Source of the DNA: Breoghania sp.
GTDB lineage: Bacteria > Pseudomonadota > Alphaproteobacteria > Rhizobiales > Stappiaceae
DNA: 64,000 bases
Direction: 5' to 3'
Assembly: GCF_030066895.1 (NCBI RefSeq)
Contig: NZ_JASJAV010000029.1
Coordinates: forward strand, 62,001 to 126,000
Position 1 is the stretch's first letter, and each line of letters opens with the position of its first letter. A model generated the notes under the pieces. The model made no database searches. It had not been told where the DNA came from and was given only the letters and a program-made list of their open reading frames with translations. The position numbers were made by a program, and so were the translations under genes. Positions 20,038 through 31,168 of the stretch are shown here, one piece after another.

Positions 20038-20934
20038 TCAATGAGGTGGGATGAGCGCCGAAATGCTGCGGGCCTGCTGCAGCATTTCGGCTATCACCGG
20101 GGTGTAGGGTTCTCGATAATTCGCAATGAGTCCAATGGTATGAGCCGCGTCGGGGGCGTGAATGGGACCCGATCGGAGGGAGAGGAAGGCATCGAAGGTC
20201 TCGACCAGCCGGGAGGGCATGATGCCGGACCATTTTCCGGTTCTGATATGGCTAAAAAGGGCAATGATGGAGTCCGACTCAAGTGTCGGCGTCGCCGTTA
20301 CCCCTGCTTCTTCAAGGTGCTTATCAACGATGCGGTGGTTCTGCATATCCTCGGTCAATAGGCACAAGGGAACGCCGACCACTTCCGCCCATGTGACGCT
20401 TTCGCGATCAGCGAAGGGCCCGTTCTCGGTGGTCACGAATCGATAGTGTTCGGTGTAAAGAGGGACGCTCGTCACCTTTCCCAGCGGCTCGTTGTCGAGA
20501 TAGGTGATGCCGACATCGACCTCCAGGTTGATCACCAGCGACAGGATTTCGACCGAGGAACGGCCCAGCACGGTGAAGCGGATGTCGGGATGGCGTTCGC
20601 TGAAGGCGGCGGTGAGATCCTTCACCATGGAAAGAGCTATCGGGATGACGGCGATGCGGAAGTCGCCGGTCAACCCGTGGCGGGCGGCGTGCATTTCCTC
20701 CTGCATGGCGCGGGCGTCGGCGACGATGCGCCGGGCCCAGTCGAGAACCCGCATGCCCTCGGGGGTCAGCCCCTGGAAGTGTGAACCGCGCTGGACGAGC
20801 TTGACGCCGAGCAGGTCTTCAAGCTGCTGAATGGCGGCGGACAATGTCGGCTGGGTCTAGCGACATTCCTCCGCCGCGTGGCCAAAGTGTTTTTGCTTTG
20901 CCAACGCGATGAACATTTCAAGCTTGTCTATCAT
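20038..20934 (-). pseudogene. LysR-family regulator upstream of fds operon, in-frame stop
   Basis: ATG 20934 starts a typical LysR N-terminus (IDKLEMFIALAKQKHFGHAA) with a helix-turn-helix (QPTLSAAIQQLE). TAG at 20857-20859 lies inside the HTH (EECR-stop-TQPTLS). The effector domain is otherwise open to TGA 20038-20040. It lies just upstream of and in the same direction as fdsG, where LysR-type formate dehydrogenase regulators are often found, so control of fds by formate or growth substrate is likely. Initiation at the Met before SAAIQQLE would lack DNA binding. Confidence 0.82.
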
Positions 20935-21201
20935 GGCATGAAGCGCTCCAGACTGGCTGCCGGCCGAGCGTAGCCCAGTCAAGACAATGCCGAAAGCCGG
21001 TTAGATGTGGTCCTTCGTCGTCGTTGGGGCCGGGCTACGGTGTCACATCAACGGGGCTGAAAGCCTCCGTTTGGTCCGTCGGCGCGATCATTGAAGACGG
21101 GAGAACCGGATGCGGGCGGTTCTCTCTCTACCGACAGCCATATGGTCGGTGGTACATAACGGTCATGGTGCGATTGACCTTCGAGGAGACGAGGCAAGAC
21201 C

Positions 21202-22835
21202 ATGTGGAGTGAGACGGACAAGATGAACAAGATCGCGCCGCGAAAGCTTTGGCGGCATTTGCGACGGTTGTCTGTCGAGATTGCTGCCGGTTTGGTCGCG
21301 GTGTTTCTGCTGGCCGGCACCGGTAGTGCGGTGTAGGCGGCGGAAAAGATGATCACGGCGGTGATGAATTCGGGTCTGCGCATGCTCGATCTGCTCGTCA
21401 CCACCGCGCATATCGTGCGCGATCACGGCTACATGATCTATGACGTGCTCGTCGCCCAGGACCACACCTTCACGCCCAGGCCGCAAATGGCGGACTGGAC
21501 GATCTCTGACGACAAGAAGGTCTACACGTTCACGCTTCGCGACGGGCTGATGTTCCACGACGGGAACCCGGTCACCGTAGCGGATGCAGTTGCCTCGCTC
21601 AAGCGCTGGGGCAAGCGCGATTCCGGCGGTCGGCTCATCTTCGACGTGACCGAGAGCTTCGTTGTTAAGGACGACAAGACGATCGTCTGGACGCTGAAGA
21701 AGCCGTACTGGCCGCTGCTCGACACCTTGTCGAAGATGTCGGCCGTCCCGCCCTTCATCATGCCTGCGCGCATTGCCGCGACCACGCTGGATCAGGCGAT
21801 CACTGACTATATCGGCTCCGGCCCGTTCAAGTTCGTGGCGAGCGAGTACAAGCCCGGTGTCTCCGTCACCTACGAGAAGTTCGACGTCTACGTTCCGCGC
21901 AAAGAGCCTGCCGACTGGATGACCGGGGGCAAGGTGTTGAAGGTGGACAAGGTGAAGTGGGTGACGATGCCCGACACCCAGACCGCCATCAACGCGCTGC
22001 TTGCCGGCGAAGTCGATTATGTGGAGCAGATCCCCGTCGATCTCCTTCCGATCCTTCAGGCCAGCGACAACGTCGTCGCGGAGGTGCGCGATCCGCTCGG
22101 CTTCCAGGCTATCGGTCGCATGAACTTCCTCTATCCGCCCTTCAACGACGTGAAGATCCGCCAGGCGGCGATGATGGCGCTCAGCCAGCAGGACATTCTC
22201 GGCGCGCTGATCGGCAATCCCGACTACTACAAGGTCTGCGGTGCGATCTTCGGATGCGGTACACCGCTGGGCGACGAGACCGGCGCCGAAACGCTGACCC
22301 ACGGCGGCGACATCGAGGCTGCGAAGAAGATTTTGGCGGAAAGCGATTACGACGGAACGCCCGTCGTGTTGTTGCAGACCACCGATCTGCCGATCATCGT
22401 CGTGCAACCCGTCGTTGCCGCCCAGGCACTGCGCAAGGCCGGGTTCAACGTCGACATGCAGCCGATGGACTGGCAGACGCTGGTGACGCGGTGCGCCAGT
22501 CAGGCCAAGCCGTCGGAAGGGGGCTGGAACCTGTTCTTCACCAACTGGTCCGTGCCGGAAATCGCCACGCCGCTGATCAACCCGATGCTGAACGGTCGGG
22601 GCAAGGAAGCGTGGTTCGGCTGGCCGACGGACGAGAAGCTCGAAAACTTGCGCCGGGATTTCATCGCGGCCAAGACTCCGGAGGAGCGCAAGCGGGTGGC
22701 GCATGAGATCCAGGTTCATGCGCTCGACGTGGTCAACTACATCCCACTCGGCCAGCTCCTGTCGCCGCAGGGACGCAGCAAGAAGCTGATCAACATGATC
22801 CCCGCTCGTTCTGGAACATCGAGAAGGTGGATTGA
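21202..22835 (+). pseudogene. Dipeptide/oligopeptide-type ABC transporter substrate-binding protein, degraded
   Basis: ATG 21202 with a long positively charged and hydrophobic signal sequence. TAG at 21334-21336 is directly at the cleavage region (GSAV-stop-AAEK), most simply from a CAG Gln codon. The mature part matches family 5 extracellular solute-binding proteins (YMIYDVLVAQD, FTLRDGLMFHDG, GSGPFKFV, ARQ-type QAAMMALSQQDIL). A frameshift near 22803 replaces the expected end, which continues in another frame as FWNIEKVD to TGA 22833-22835. It is first in a five-part import operon; the substrate is unknown. Confidence 0.82.
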
Positions 22836-22893
22836 TCGCACGGCACCCGGCGCGGGCAGGCCCGTTGCCGGGTAGCCGGGAAAGTTGCAGCCG

Positions 22894-23835
22894 ATGACGG
22901 GCTACATTTTCAGACGCATTCTGGCGGTCATACCGGTCGTACTGATCGTTGCCGTGTTCGTCTTCCTGCTGTTGCGGCTGACGCCGGGCGATCCGGCTGC
23001 GATATCGGTGGGCGACGCGGCAACGCCCGCCCAGCTTGAGGAGATCTGCGCTTCGCTCGATCTGGATCAACCCATCTACGTGCAGTTCGTCGATTGGGTC
23101 GGGCGGTTGCTGCATGGCGATCTGGGGATCTCGCTCATCTCCAATACGCCGGTTGCTGGGATGATCGCCCAGCGCATCTGGCCGACGCTCAACATCGCAT
23201 GGTTATCGATTGTCCTTTCGGTTCTCATCGCCGTGCCGATGGGCGTTCTTGCCGTCTGGCGGCATCGCACATGGGTCGACTATGCGGTGATGAGCTTTTA
23301 GGTGCTCGGCTTCTCCGTACCAGTCTTCGTCATCGGCTATGTGATAATCAAGGTCTTCTCCATCGATATTCGCTGGCTGCCGGTGCAGGGCTATACCACG
23401 CCTTCCGAGGATTTCGGCGCGTTCCTTTCTCGCGCGATCCTGCCGTGCCTGACGCTTGCGATCATCTATGTGGCGCTGATCGCCCGCATGACGCGCACAA
23501 GCCTGCTGGAGGTGCTGGGCGAGGATTACATCCGTACCGCACGTGCCAAGGGCGTTAAGGAGCGCGTCGTCTTCTTCCGGCATGCGCTGCAGAATGCGGC
23601 GGTGCCGATCCTGACCACGATCGGCACCGGGTTCGCGCTGCTCGTCGGCGGGGTGGTGGTGACGGAAACCGTCTTCAACATTCCCGGCATCGGGCGGCTG
23701 ACCGTCGATGCGATCCTGGCGCGCGATTATCCGGTCATTCAGGGCGTCATCCTTCTGATGAGCTGCCTGTACGTGCTGATCAATCTGGTGATCGATCTCT
23801 CCTACAGCCTGTTCGATCCGAGGATCCGCTATTGA
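22894..23835 (+). pseudogene. Dipeptide-type ABC transporter permease (DppB-like), in-frame stop
   Basis: ATG 22894. It has six hydrophobic segments and the permease EAA-like motif (DYIRTARAKGVKE). TAG at 23299-23301 interrupts AVMSF-stop-VLGFSVPVF, with Gln or Ser the likely ancestor. All other codons are open to TGA 23833-23835, which overlaps the next ATG. The single nonsense change cuts the protein at about residue 135 of 313. Confidence 0.83.
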
Positions 23836-24724
23836 TGCCGTCCTCGCCGCGCCCCGCCTCCAGTCTGAAGAGCGTTCTCCGTCTGCTGTCGCTGCCGAAG
23901 ATCTGGCGCGTCGGTCCGACCCCGATGATTGCCGGCATCGTGCTTGCCGTGATCGTGATCGCCTGCCTCGCCGCCCCGCTCTACGTTCCCTACGACCCGC
24001 TTGCCATCGATGCGCTGCACCGGCTGAAAGGATCGAGCGCGGAGCACCTTCTGGGAATCGACTCCTACGACCGCCACATGTTCTCAAGGGTCGTGATGGG
24101 AGGCCGCATATCGCTTCTCATCGGTGTCGGCGCGGCCGTGATCAGTGTTGCCGTAGGGCTCGTGATCGGGCTCGTCTCTGGCTTTTTCAGGACGGCGGAT
24201 GCGGTGATCATGCGCATCATGGACAGCCTGATGGCGATCCCCTCGATCCTCTCTTGGCCATTGCGTTGGTGGCGCTCAACGGGCCGGGGCTGTGGTCGGT
24301 GATCGCCGCCATCACCATCTCCGAAATTCCGCGTGTCGTCCGGCTTGTGCGGGCCGTGGTGCTGTCCTTGCGCGAGGAGCCTTACGTGGAGGCGGCGATC
24401 ACGCTGAGCTCTTCCAGGGGCAAGATCCTGTGGCAGCACCTGATGCCGAACACGCGTGCGCCGCTTATCGTGCGAGGCACCTACATCTGTGCATCCGCCA
24501 TTCTGGTGGAGGCGATCCTGTCGTTTCTGGGCGCAGGTGTGAGCACCGAGATTCCGACCTGGGGCAACATCATGGCGGAGGGACGGCTCTACTTTCAGAT
24601 CAAGCCGATGCTGATCTTCTGGCCGGGGCTGATGCTGTCGGTGTGTATCGTCTCCATCAATCTTCTCGGCGATGCCGCGCGCTATCTGCTCGATCCACGT
24701 CTGAAGACGCGCGGAGGCTGGTCT
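23835..24724 (+). pseudogene. Dipeptide-type ABC transporter permease (DppC-like), frameshift and lost stop
   Basis: ATG 23835 overlaps the upstream stop. The N-terminal membrane segment and the periplasmic loop (DPLAIDALHRLKG, LLGIDSYDRHMFSRVV) are typical of DppC. Near 24253 the frame shifts in PSIL, and the sequence resumes as LAIALVALNGPGLW. The second frame runs to LLDPRLKTRGG, where the family normally ends. Here the next codon is TGG (24719-24721) instead of a stop, so the frame continues into the ATPase gene. A TGA to TGG stop-loss is a plausible explanation. Confidence 0.8.
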
Positions 24725-26151
24725 ATGGAGTTCAGATCCCGCGATTTCGGCAATGCGGATCCGGTTCTTGCAATCGAGAATCTGACCGTCCGGCTTGAGG
24801 GCAAGACGAATGCATCGCTGATCCTGGACGGTGTGTCGCTGTCCATCCGTGCCGGTGAGACGGCGTGCCTCGTGGGCGAGAGCGGGTCCGGCAAGTCGGT
24901 GACGGCGCTGGCGGTCATGGGGCTTTTGCCGGGCGGTGCGCTGGGAGTTGCGGGCGGGCGTATCGATCTGTGCGGGGAGAACCTGCTCGATCTTAGCCCC
25001 AAGGTCATGCGCAGGCGGTGGGTCGATCAACTGTCCATGGTCTTTCAGGAGCCGATGACGGCGCTCGATGTCACCACGCAGAAGCAGATCCTCAGTCTGA
25101 TCGCGGGCTTGCAGGAGCGGCGCGGGACGGCGGTGCTCTTCATCACGCACGATATGGGCGTGGTGGCGGAAATCACCGATACCGTCCACGTGATGAAGGG
25201 CGGGCGGATCATCGAATGCGCGACGACGGAGAACATTCTTCGCGCGCCTCGAGAAGACTACACACGCGATCTCCTGCGGGCGGTGCCGAGCTTGTCGCCG
25301 CGCGCGCCGCGTGCCGAAGCGGACGGTGAGTCGGTTCTGAAGATCGAGGACCTGGGAAAGCGCTACGGTTCGCGAAGCTGGTTTGCCCGGCAGGCGCCGG
25401 TCGAGGCCGCCCAGGGTGTCGGGTTCTCCGTCCCGCGCGGTCGCACGCTCGGGATCGTCGGGGAGAGCGGATCGGGCAAATCGACGGTGGTGCGCTGCAT
25501 TCTGCGGCTGGTCGATCCGAGCAGCGGTTCGATCCGGGTTGGGGGAACGGATATTGCGCCGTTGTCGCGGTCCGCGCTCAAGCCCTATCGTCCGCGCATC
25601 CAGACCGTCTTTCAGGATCCCTTCCGCTCGCTCAATCCGCGCTGGATTATCGGGCAAAGTCTGATCGAAGGGTCGCTCAATTGCGGGTGCGCACGAGCAA
25701 GCGGATGGCGCGTGCGCGGGAACTCCTGAGGCTGGTGGGACTGCCGGAGGATGCGGTGAAGCGCTATCCGTATCAGTTCTCCGGCGGTGAGCGTCAGCGT
25801 ATCGCCATTGCCCGTGCCATCGCTATGGAACCCGATGTCCTTGTGGCGGACGAAGCGGTCTCCGCGCTCGATGTTTCGGTGCAGGCTCAGGTCCTGCGCC
25901 TGCTCGACGATCTGCAGGAGAAACTGGGCATCGCGATCTTGTTCATCACCCACGACCTGCGGGTCGTGGCGCAGATCTGCGACGAGGTCGCGGTCATGCG
26001 GGAAGGGCGGGTCGTGGAGTTCGATACGGCGGCGAACGTTCTCGGGGCGCCGCAGCATCACTATACGCGGGCGCTCATCGAAGCTGCACCCGGCCGCGAT
26101 TTGGATTGTGCCAATTTCCGGGCGTTTTCCCGCGATCCGGAAGGTCTCTAG
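24725..26151 (+). pseudogene. Tandem ABC ATPase (DppD-DppF-like) with deletion and frameshift
   Basis: ATG 24725. Half 1 has Walker A (VGESGSGKS) and then FQEPMTAL joined directly to DVTTQKQIL. The roughly 85 residues between (signature motif and Walker B) are missing in frame, as expected from a deletion between the MTAL and TTAL codons. Half 2 has Walker A (GESGSGKST), a frameshift near 25685 in the Q-loop-to-signature linker, then signature FSGGERQR, Walker B (VLVADEAVSALD) and H-loop (FITHDL). It ends at TAG 26149-26151, whose bases also form the SURF1 stop on the other strand. It powered the upstream permeases. Confidence 0.83.
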
Positions 26152-26918
26152 CCGCGCCGTGCGCGCCGCTCTTCGCGGATGAGGAAGAGTCCCGCGACCA
26201 GGGACATCAGCGACAGGGCGAACCAGGTGATCGCGTAGACGAGGTGGTTGTTATGGAAACGCACCTTGGTCAGACCTCCGACGGGATAGCGTCCGGGATT
26301 GGGCGTGGCGTCGGCGTCGATGAAATAGTGCGCTGTGTCGCTTAAGTCCCGCTTCTCGGCAATGGCGGCTATGTCGCGGGAATACCAGTTGTTGGCCGAC
26401 GGATTGTTTGAACGCAGGAAACCTCTGCCCGATTCGCTCACGCGCAGCAGCCCCTCGACCGTGACGGAGCTGTCGGGCTGGCCTTAGGCGATTGTCGCGG
26501 AATCCTTGCGCTCCGGCGGCACGAAGCCGCGATTGATCAGAACTGTGAAACCGCGCGCGCTTTCAAGCGGGGTCAGAACCCAGTAACCGCTGCCGAGATC
26601 TTTCGTGGCGCGGACCAGCGTTTCGCGGGAATTGAGAAAGCGGCCGGTGATGCGAACGTGACGATATTCATCTGCGTCGCGGGTGACGGTCGACCATGTG
26701 TCAGGGCCGGGGGCCGGGCTTGCCGGGGCATGGACGCGGTCGATCAGGTCGAGTTTCCAGGCGAGGTGCTTGACCTGCCAGACGCCGAGTGTGGCACCTC
26801 CGAAAAGGCGGATCAGGATGAGGACGCTCACGAAGATGAGCGTCCCCGGTTTGCGATGATGGTGGGGGCTGAGGGCCGCGTCGCGCCTCGCCTCCGCACC
26901 GTCGTGGGACTGTGTCAC
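26148..26918 (-). pseudogene. SURF1-family oxidase assembly protein, in-frame stop
   Basis: Probable GTG start at 26918 overlapping the cyoD stop. Two membrane segments flank a soluble domain: N-terminal (IFVSVLILI) and C-terminal (LVYAITWFALSLMSLVAGLFLI). Conserved pieces are LGVWQ, the TGRF and PLESARGFTVLINRGFVP region and NNWYSRD. SURF1 proteins help insert heme into terminal oxidases, and in alphaproteobacteria a copy often follows cyoABCD. TAA at 26484-26486 (ATIA-stop-GQPDSS) cuts the protein near residue 145. The stop at 26148-26150 overlaps the converging ABC ATPase stop (CTAG). Confidence 0.83.
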
Positions 26919-27286
26919 GGCAGTTGGCTCATGTCGTGCTGGGGCATCATGTTCAGGTGGTACATCACCCAAAGCGAACCGGATAGCGTTATCGCCACGA
27001 TGATGAGCGTGAAGACCATCGACAGAAAGTTCCAGCCGCCTTCCGATTTCGCGTCCATATGAAGGAAGTAGATCATGTAGACGATGATCTGGATCACGGC
27101 CATGGCCATGATCACGGCGACCGTGGTCTGGTTATCCAACGCGCCGGTCATGACGAGATGGAAGGGGATCGCCGTTAGGATGACGGACAGGAGGAACCCC
27201 TTTATGTAACCGCTCAGCGTGGCATGCGCGGGGGCGGTGTCGTGGTGGTCGTCATGGGTGTTCATGACGTGCTCTTCGGCGCTCAT
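26915..27286 (-). CDS. cyoD: Cytochrome o ubiquinol oxidase subunit IV
   Basis: ATG 27286 overlaps the cyoC stop; MNTHDDHH at 27265 is an alternative start. 123 residues with three membrane segments ([54 protein letters not shown]) and [11 protein letters not shown], all typical of CyoD. This small subunit assists assembly of the CuB site of the bo3-type quinol oxidase. No lesion is visible, but subunits I-III are broken. Confidence 0.88.
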   Translation of the reverse strand: MSAEEHVMNTHDDHHDTAPAHATLSGYIKGFLLSVILTAIPFHLVMTGALDNQTTVAVIMAMAVIQIIVYMIYFLHMDAKSEGGWNFLSMVFTLIIVAITLSGSLWVMYHLNMMPQHDMSQLP

Positions 27287-27915
27287 CGCAGCATCCCCAT
27301 CAGATAGACAAAGGTGAAGACGCCGATCCAGACGACGTCCAGGAAGTGCCAGAACATGCTCAGGCACATCAGGCGGCGACGGTTGGCCTCGATCAGGCCG
27401 TTCTTGGCGATCTGGATTGTCAGCGTGAAGATCCAGACGATGCCGAAGCTCACGTGCAGGCCGTGGGTGCCGACCAGCGTGAAGAAGGACGACAGGAAGG
27501 CACTGCGCTGGGGCGTGGCACCCTCGTGGATCAGGTGGGCGAACTCGTAGAGTTCGAAGCCGACAAAGGCGATGCCGAAGGCCGCGGTGATCAGCAACCA
27601 GCCCTGCGTGCTCCTGACATTCCGGTTCTACATCGCGATGACGGCAAAATCGTAGGTGATGGAGGAAAGAAGCAGCATGGAGGTGTTGAGTACCACGAGC
27701 GGCAACTCGAACAGATCCTTGGGGGCGGGCCCGGTGGCATAGTTGCTGCCGAGAACGCCGTAGGTTGCGAAAAGAACCGCGAAGATGAGGCAGCCGCTTA
27801 TCAGGTAGATTCAGAACCCCAGGAGGGTGCTGGAGCCTTTCGGATGAACGTGCTCCGTTTCGTGGTGGTAGATGCGCGGTGCTGTGTCCTGCGCTGCGCT
27901 TGCAGTTGCTGTCAT
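27283..27915 (-). pseudogene. cyoC: Cytochrome o ubiquinol oxidase subunit III, two in-frame stops
   Basis: ATG 27915, four bases after the cyoB stop. It has five membrane segments in the usual order and the conserved FVGFELYEF and GTHGLHV stretches. TGA at 27811-27813 (LGF-stop-IYLISGCLIFA) replaces an expected Trp, and TAG at 27628-27630 (AM[14 protein letters not shown]) probably replaces Gln. No frameshift is needed elsewhere. It ends at TGA 27283-27285, overlapping cyoD. Confidence 0.88.
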
Positions 27916-27919
27916 GTGA

Positions 27920-29797
27920 TCAACCCTGTGCGGCGAGGAAGCGCGTACGCTCGGTTTCCGTCTTCTCCATCGTGTCGGCGGGGATGTGGAAGTCGCGCTT
28001 GTAGTTGAAGGTGTGGCCGATACCGACGGAGAGAAGGTCGATGAAGCCGAGCGCCGCAAGCTACCAGATGTACCAGATGAGGGCAAAGCCGGTGACCAGG
28101 CTGAGGCCGGCCAGGATGATGCCCGCGCTGGTGTTCTTCGGCATGTGGATCGGCTGGAAGCCGGTCAGCGGCCGTTTGTAGCCGTGCTCCTTCATGTCCC
28201 ACCGGGCGTCTAGGTCGTGGACCACGGGCGTGAACGCGAAGTTGTAGTCCGGCGGGGGCGAGGAGGTCGCCCATTCCAGCGTACGCGCATCCCAGGGATC
28301 GCCCGTGGTGTTGCGAAGCTCTTCGCGCTTCAGGTAGCTGACGACGAGCTGCACCAGGAAGGCGCCGATGCCGACGGCGATGACGGCCGCGCCGACGGCG
28401 GCGATCACGAACCAGATCTGCAGCGAGGGATCGTCGAAGACGGGCATGCGACGCGTGACGCCCATGAGACCCAGCACATAGAGCGGCATGAAGGCCATGT
28501 AGAAGCCGATGACCCAGCACCAGAAGGAGATCTTGCCCCAGAACTTGTCGAGCTTGTAGCCGAAGGCCTTCGGGAACCAGAAGTTGATTGCCGCAAAGAG
28601 GCCGAACAGCATGCCGCCGATCACGAAGGTCAGCATGAAGGGACTGTCCAAATCATCGGCATCTCATAGCGGATGCGGCCCTTGTACATCGTGAACAGCC
28701 AGTTGAACATCTTTGCTCCCGTTGGGATCGAGATGATCATCGTCGTAATGCCGAAGAAGGAGTTCACGCTGGCACCCGATCCCATCGTGAAGAAGTGATG
28801 GAGCCAGAACAGGTAGGACAGGATGGTGATGACGATAGTGGCGTAAACCATCGAGGTGTAGCCGAACAGACGCTTGCCGCAGAAGGTCGAGGTGACTTCC
28901 GAGAAGACGCCGAATATCGGCAGGATGAGGATGTAGACCTCTGGGTGACCCCAGATCCAGATGAGGTTCACGTACATCATCGGATTGTCGCCGAAGTCGT
29001 TCGTGAAGAAGTTCGTTCCCACGTAGCGGTCGAGCGACAGCAGCACCATCACGGCGGTGAGCACCGGGAAGGCGGCGATGATCAGCACGTTGGTGCAAAG
29101 CGCGGTCCAGGTGAAGACCGGCATCTGCATCATCTTCATGCCGGGAGCGCGCATCTTGATGATCGTACAGACCAGATTGATGCCCGATAACAATGTGCCG
29201 ACACCGGCGATCTGCAGAGACCAGTATATAATAGTCGACGCCGACATCGGGGCTGTAGGAGATTTTGGACAGCGGCGGATAGGCGAGCCAGCCGGTGCGA
29301 GCGAATTCGCCGATGAACAATGACATCATGACTAGCACGGCACCGCTTGCCGTCATCCAGAAGCTGAAATTGTTCAGGAACGGAAACGACACGTTGCGGG
29401 CGCCGGTCTGCAGCGGCACGATGTAGTTCATCAATCCGGTCACGACCGGCATCGTCACGAAGAAGATCATGATCACGCCGTGGGCGGTGAAGACCTGATC
29501 GTAGTGGTGGGCGGGTAGATAACCTTCCGAGCTGTTGAAGGCGATGGCCTGCTGGAGGCGCATCATGATGGCATCCGCAAAGCCGTTCAGCAGCATGATG
29601 ATGCCGAGGATCATGTACATGATGCCGATGCGCTTGTGGTCCACGGTGGTGAACCATTCCCGCCAGAGGTAGACTCACAGGCGGAAATAGGTGATGGCGC
29701 CGAGCACGACGATGGCGACGACCGCGAAGGTCACCAAGAGGATCGGCATATCCAGGGGCAACGAGTCGAGACCCAGCCGACCCAGCAGGAACGATGT
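27920..29797 (-). pseudogene. cyoB: Cytochrome o ubiquinol oxidase subunit I with lost heme ligands
   Basis: Subunit I of the heme-copper quinol oxidase, normally about 660 residues. Visible parts are [11 protein letters not shown], the [14 protein letters not shown] helix, [15 protein letters not shown] (CuB His and cross-linked Tyr region) and HHFFTMG. Lesions: no start codon at the cyoA junction (about 29797); TGA at 29675-29677 for Trp; a frameshift near 29235; a frameshift near 28650; TAG at 28061-28063 for Trp. There is also an in-frame deletion near 28618 joining FVIGGM to LFGLFAAINFW. About 34 residues are gone, including the HFH motif whose histidines bind both hemes. Not repairable by readthrough. 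Confidence 0.9.
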
Positions 29798-29799
29798 CT

Positions 29800-30925
29800 G
29801 CGGCAATGGGCATGATCGGCTGTTCGATTCCGGTGATGGAACCGACCGGCGTGCCCTTTCGCGTGCCGTCCGCATTTCGCGTACGCGTCCCGAACGGATC
29901 CGTGCTGGTGCAGAGGCTTGCGATGTAGCTCGGCCCGGGGCCGAAAATGGCTCCGCGGCGCGAGTGCTTGTCGTATTCAAGCTCTTTGGGCAGCACGTTG
30001 TGGATTCCGGCGAGACCCAGTCCGCCCTTGTTGTCGATCGCCATCATCTCGCCCATGCACATCTTGACCGGGTCGACGCACATGTTCAGGATGCGCAGAT
30101 AGAGATCGGACTGAAAGCCGGAGTAGTAGGTGACCGGCGTGTTTTCACTGGGCCGTTCCAGCGCGAGGTAGGTCTTGCGGTCGAGCGCGCTGCCGCCCTC
30201 GCGCACCTTCTCCACCCATTGCGCGAAGTCGTCCTTCGACAGGTCGTGGAACTTGAAGCGCATGCTGGAGAACCCGGCGCCGGAATAGTTGGCGGAAAAG
30301 CCGTCGTAGACGCCCTTCTTGTTGATCACCGCATGCAGCTTCGTCTCCATGCCCGGCATGGCGTAGATCTGACCGGCGAGCGCGGGGATGAAGAAGGAGT
30401 TCATCACCGAAGAGGCCGTGATCTTGAAGGTGATCGGACGATCGACGGGCGCGGCAAGCTCGTTGACAGTGGCGCCCCCGTATTCGAGGTAGAAGAACAG
30501 CCATTTCCAGTCGGGGGCGACGACCTCGACCTCGAGCGGCGTGACGTTCTCCGGCACTCGCTTTCCTTCCGCGATGCGGTCAAGCGGGCGGTAGGGGGCG
30601 AGCATGTGGGTGGTGACCCAGGTGATCGATCCGAGACAGATGATGATCAGAAGGGGGGTCGCCCAGATGAGCAGCTCCAGCTTCAGCGAGTGATCCCAGT
30701 TGGGTTCGTAAGCTGCATCGTTCCCCTTGCGATAGCGTCAGGTGAAATAGACCGTAAGGCACATGACCGGCAACACGACGATGAGCATCAGGATGGTGGC
30801 CAGCACGATGAGGTCGCGCTGCTGGATTGCCATGTCGCCTGTTGGGTTCAGAACGACGAGGTTACAGCCTCTCAAAAGCGTCAGGAGGGGGAGGGCGAGA
30901 AAGGCGCGGGTCCGACTCAAGACAT
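29800..30925 (-). pseudogene. cyoA: Cytochrome o ubiquinol oxidase subunit II, degraded
   Basis: N-terminal lipoprotein signal with Cys in LLRGCNLVVLNPTGD. Two membrane segments and a periplasmic cupredoxin domain follow (APDWKWLFFYLEYG, FIPALAGQIYAMPGM, NYSGAGFSSMRF). The likely ATG at 30925 is out of frame by one base with the rest; TTG 30920 is in frame. TGA at 30738-30740 replaces an expected Trp (VYFT-stop-RYRKG). At the 3' end no stop is found: the frame runs on through the place where the cyoB start should be, so bases seem to have been lost at the cyoA/cyoB junction. Confidence 0.87.
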
Positions 30926-31168
30926 TACCTGTGGTTCGGTCGATGAAGGTCAGCGGCGGCGCAGCCGCGAAGGTGCGTCAGCCGTCATTGATAATTCGCA
31001 AACAGTGACGGTTTGTCGCGCTCTTATAGGGGGCATCTAGGGGGCATCAAAACCGAAAGAGAAGTCAGGGTTCTCACGCTTGCGCAGAGTTACCTTGCGG
31101 CAGATAATTGCTCCGTCCAGAGGTGTACGAGCAGTTCGTACCGGGAGGAAATAGGGACGTAATTAAAA

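Noticed and set aside
21163-23115. Long minus-strand open frame opposite the peptide-binding protein
   Set aside because: Shadow frame; the plus-strand protein shows clear family motifs.
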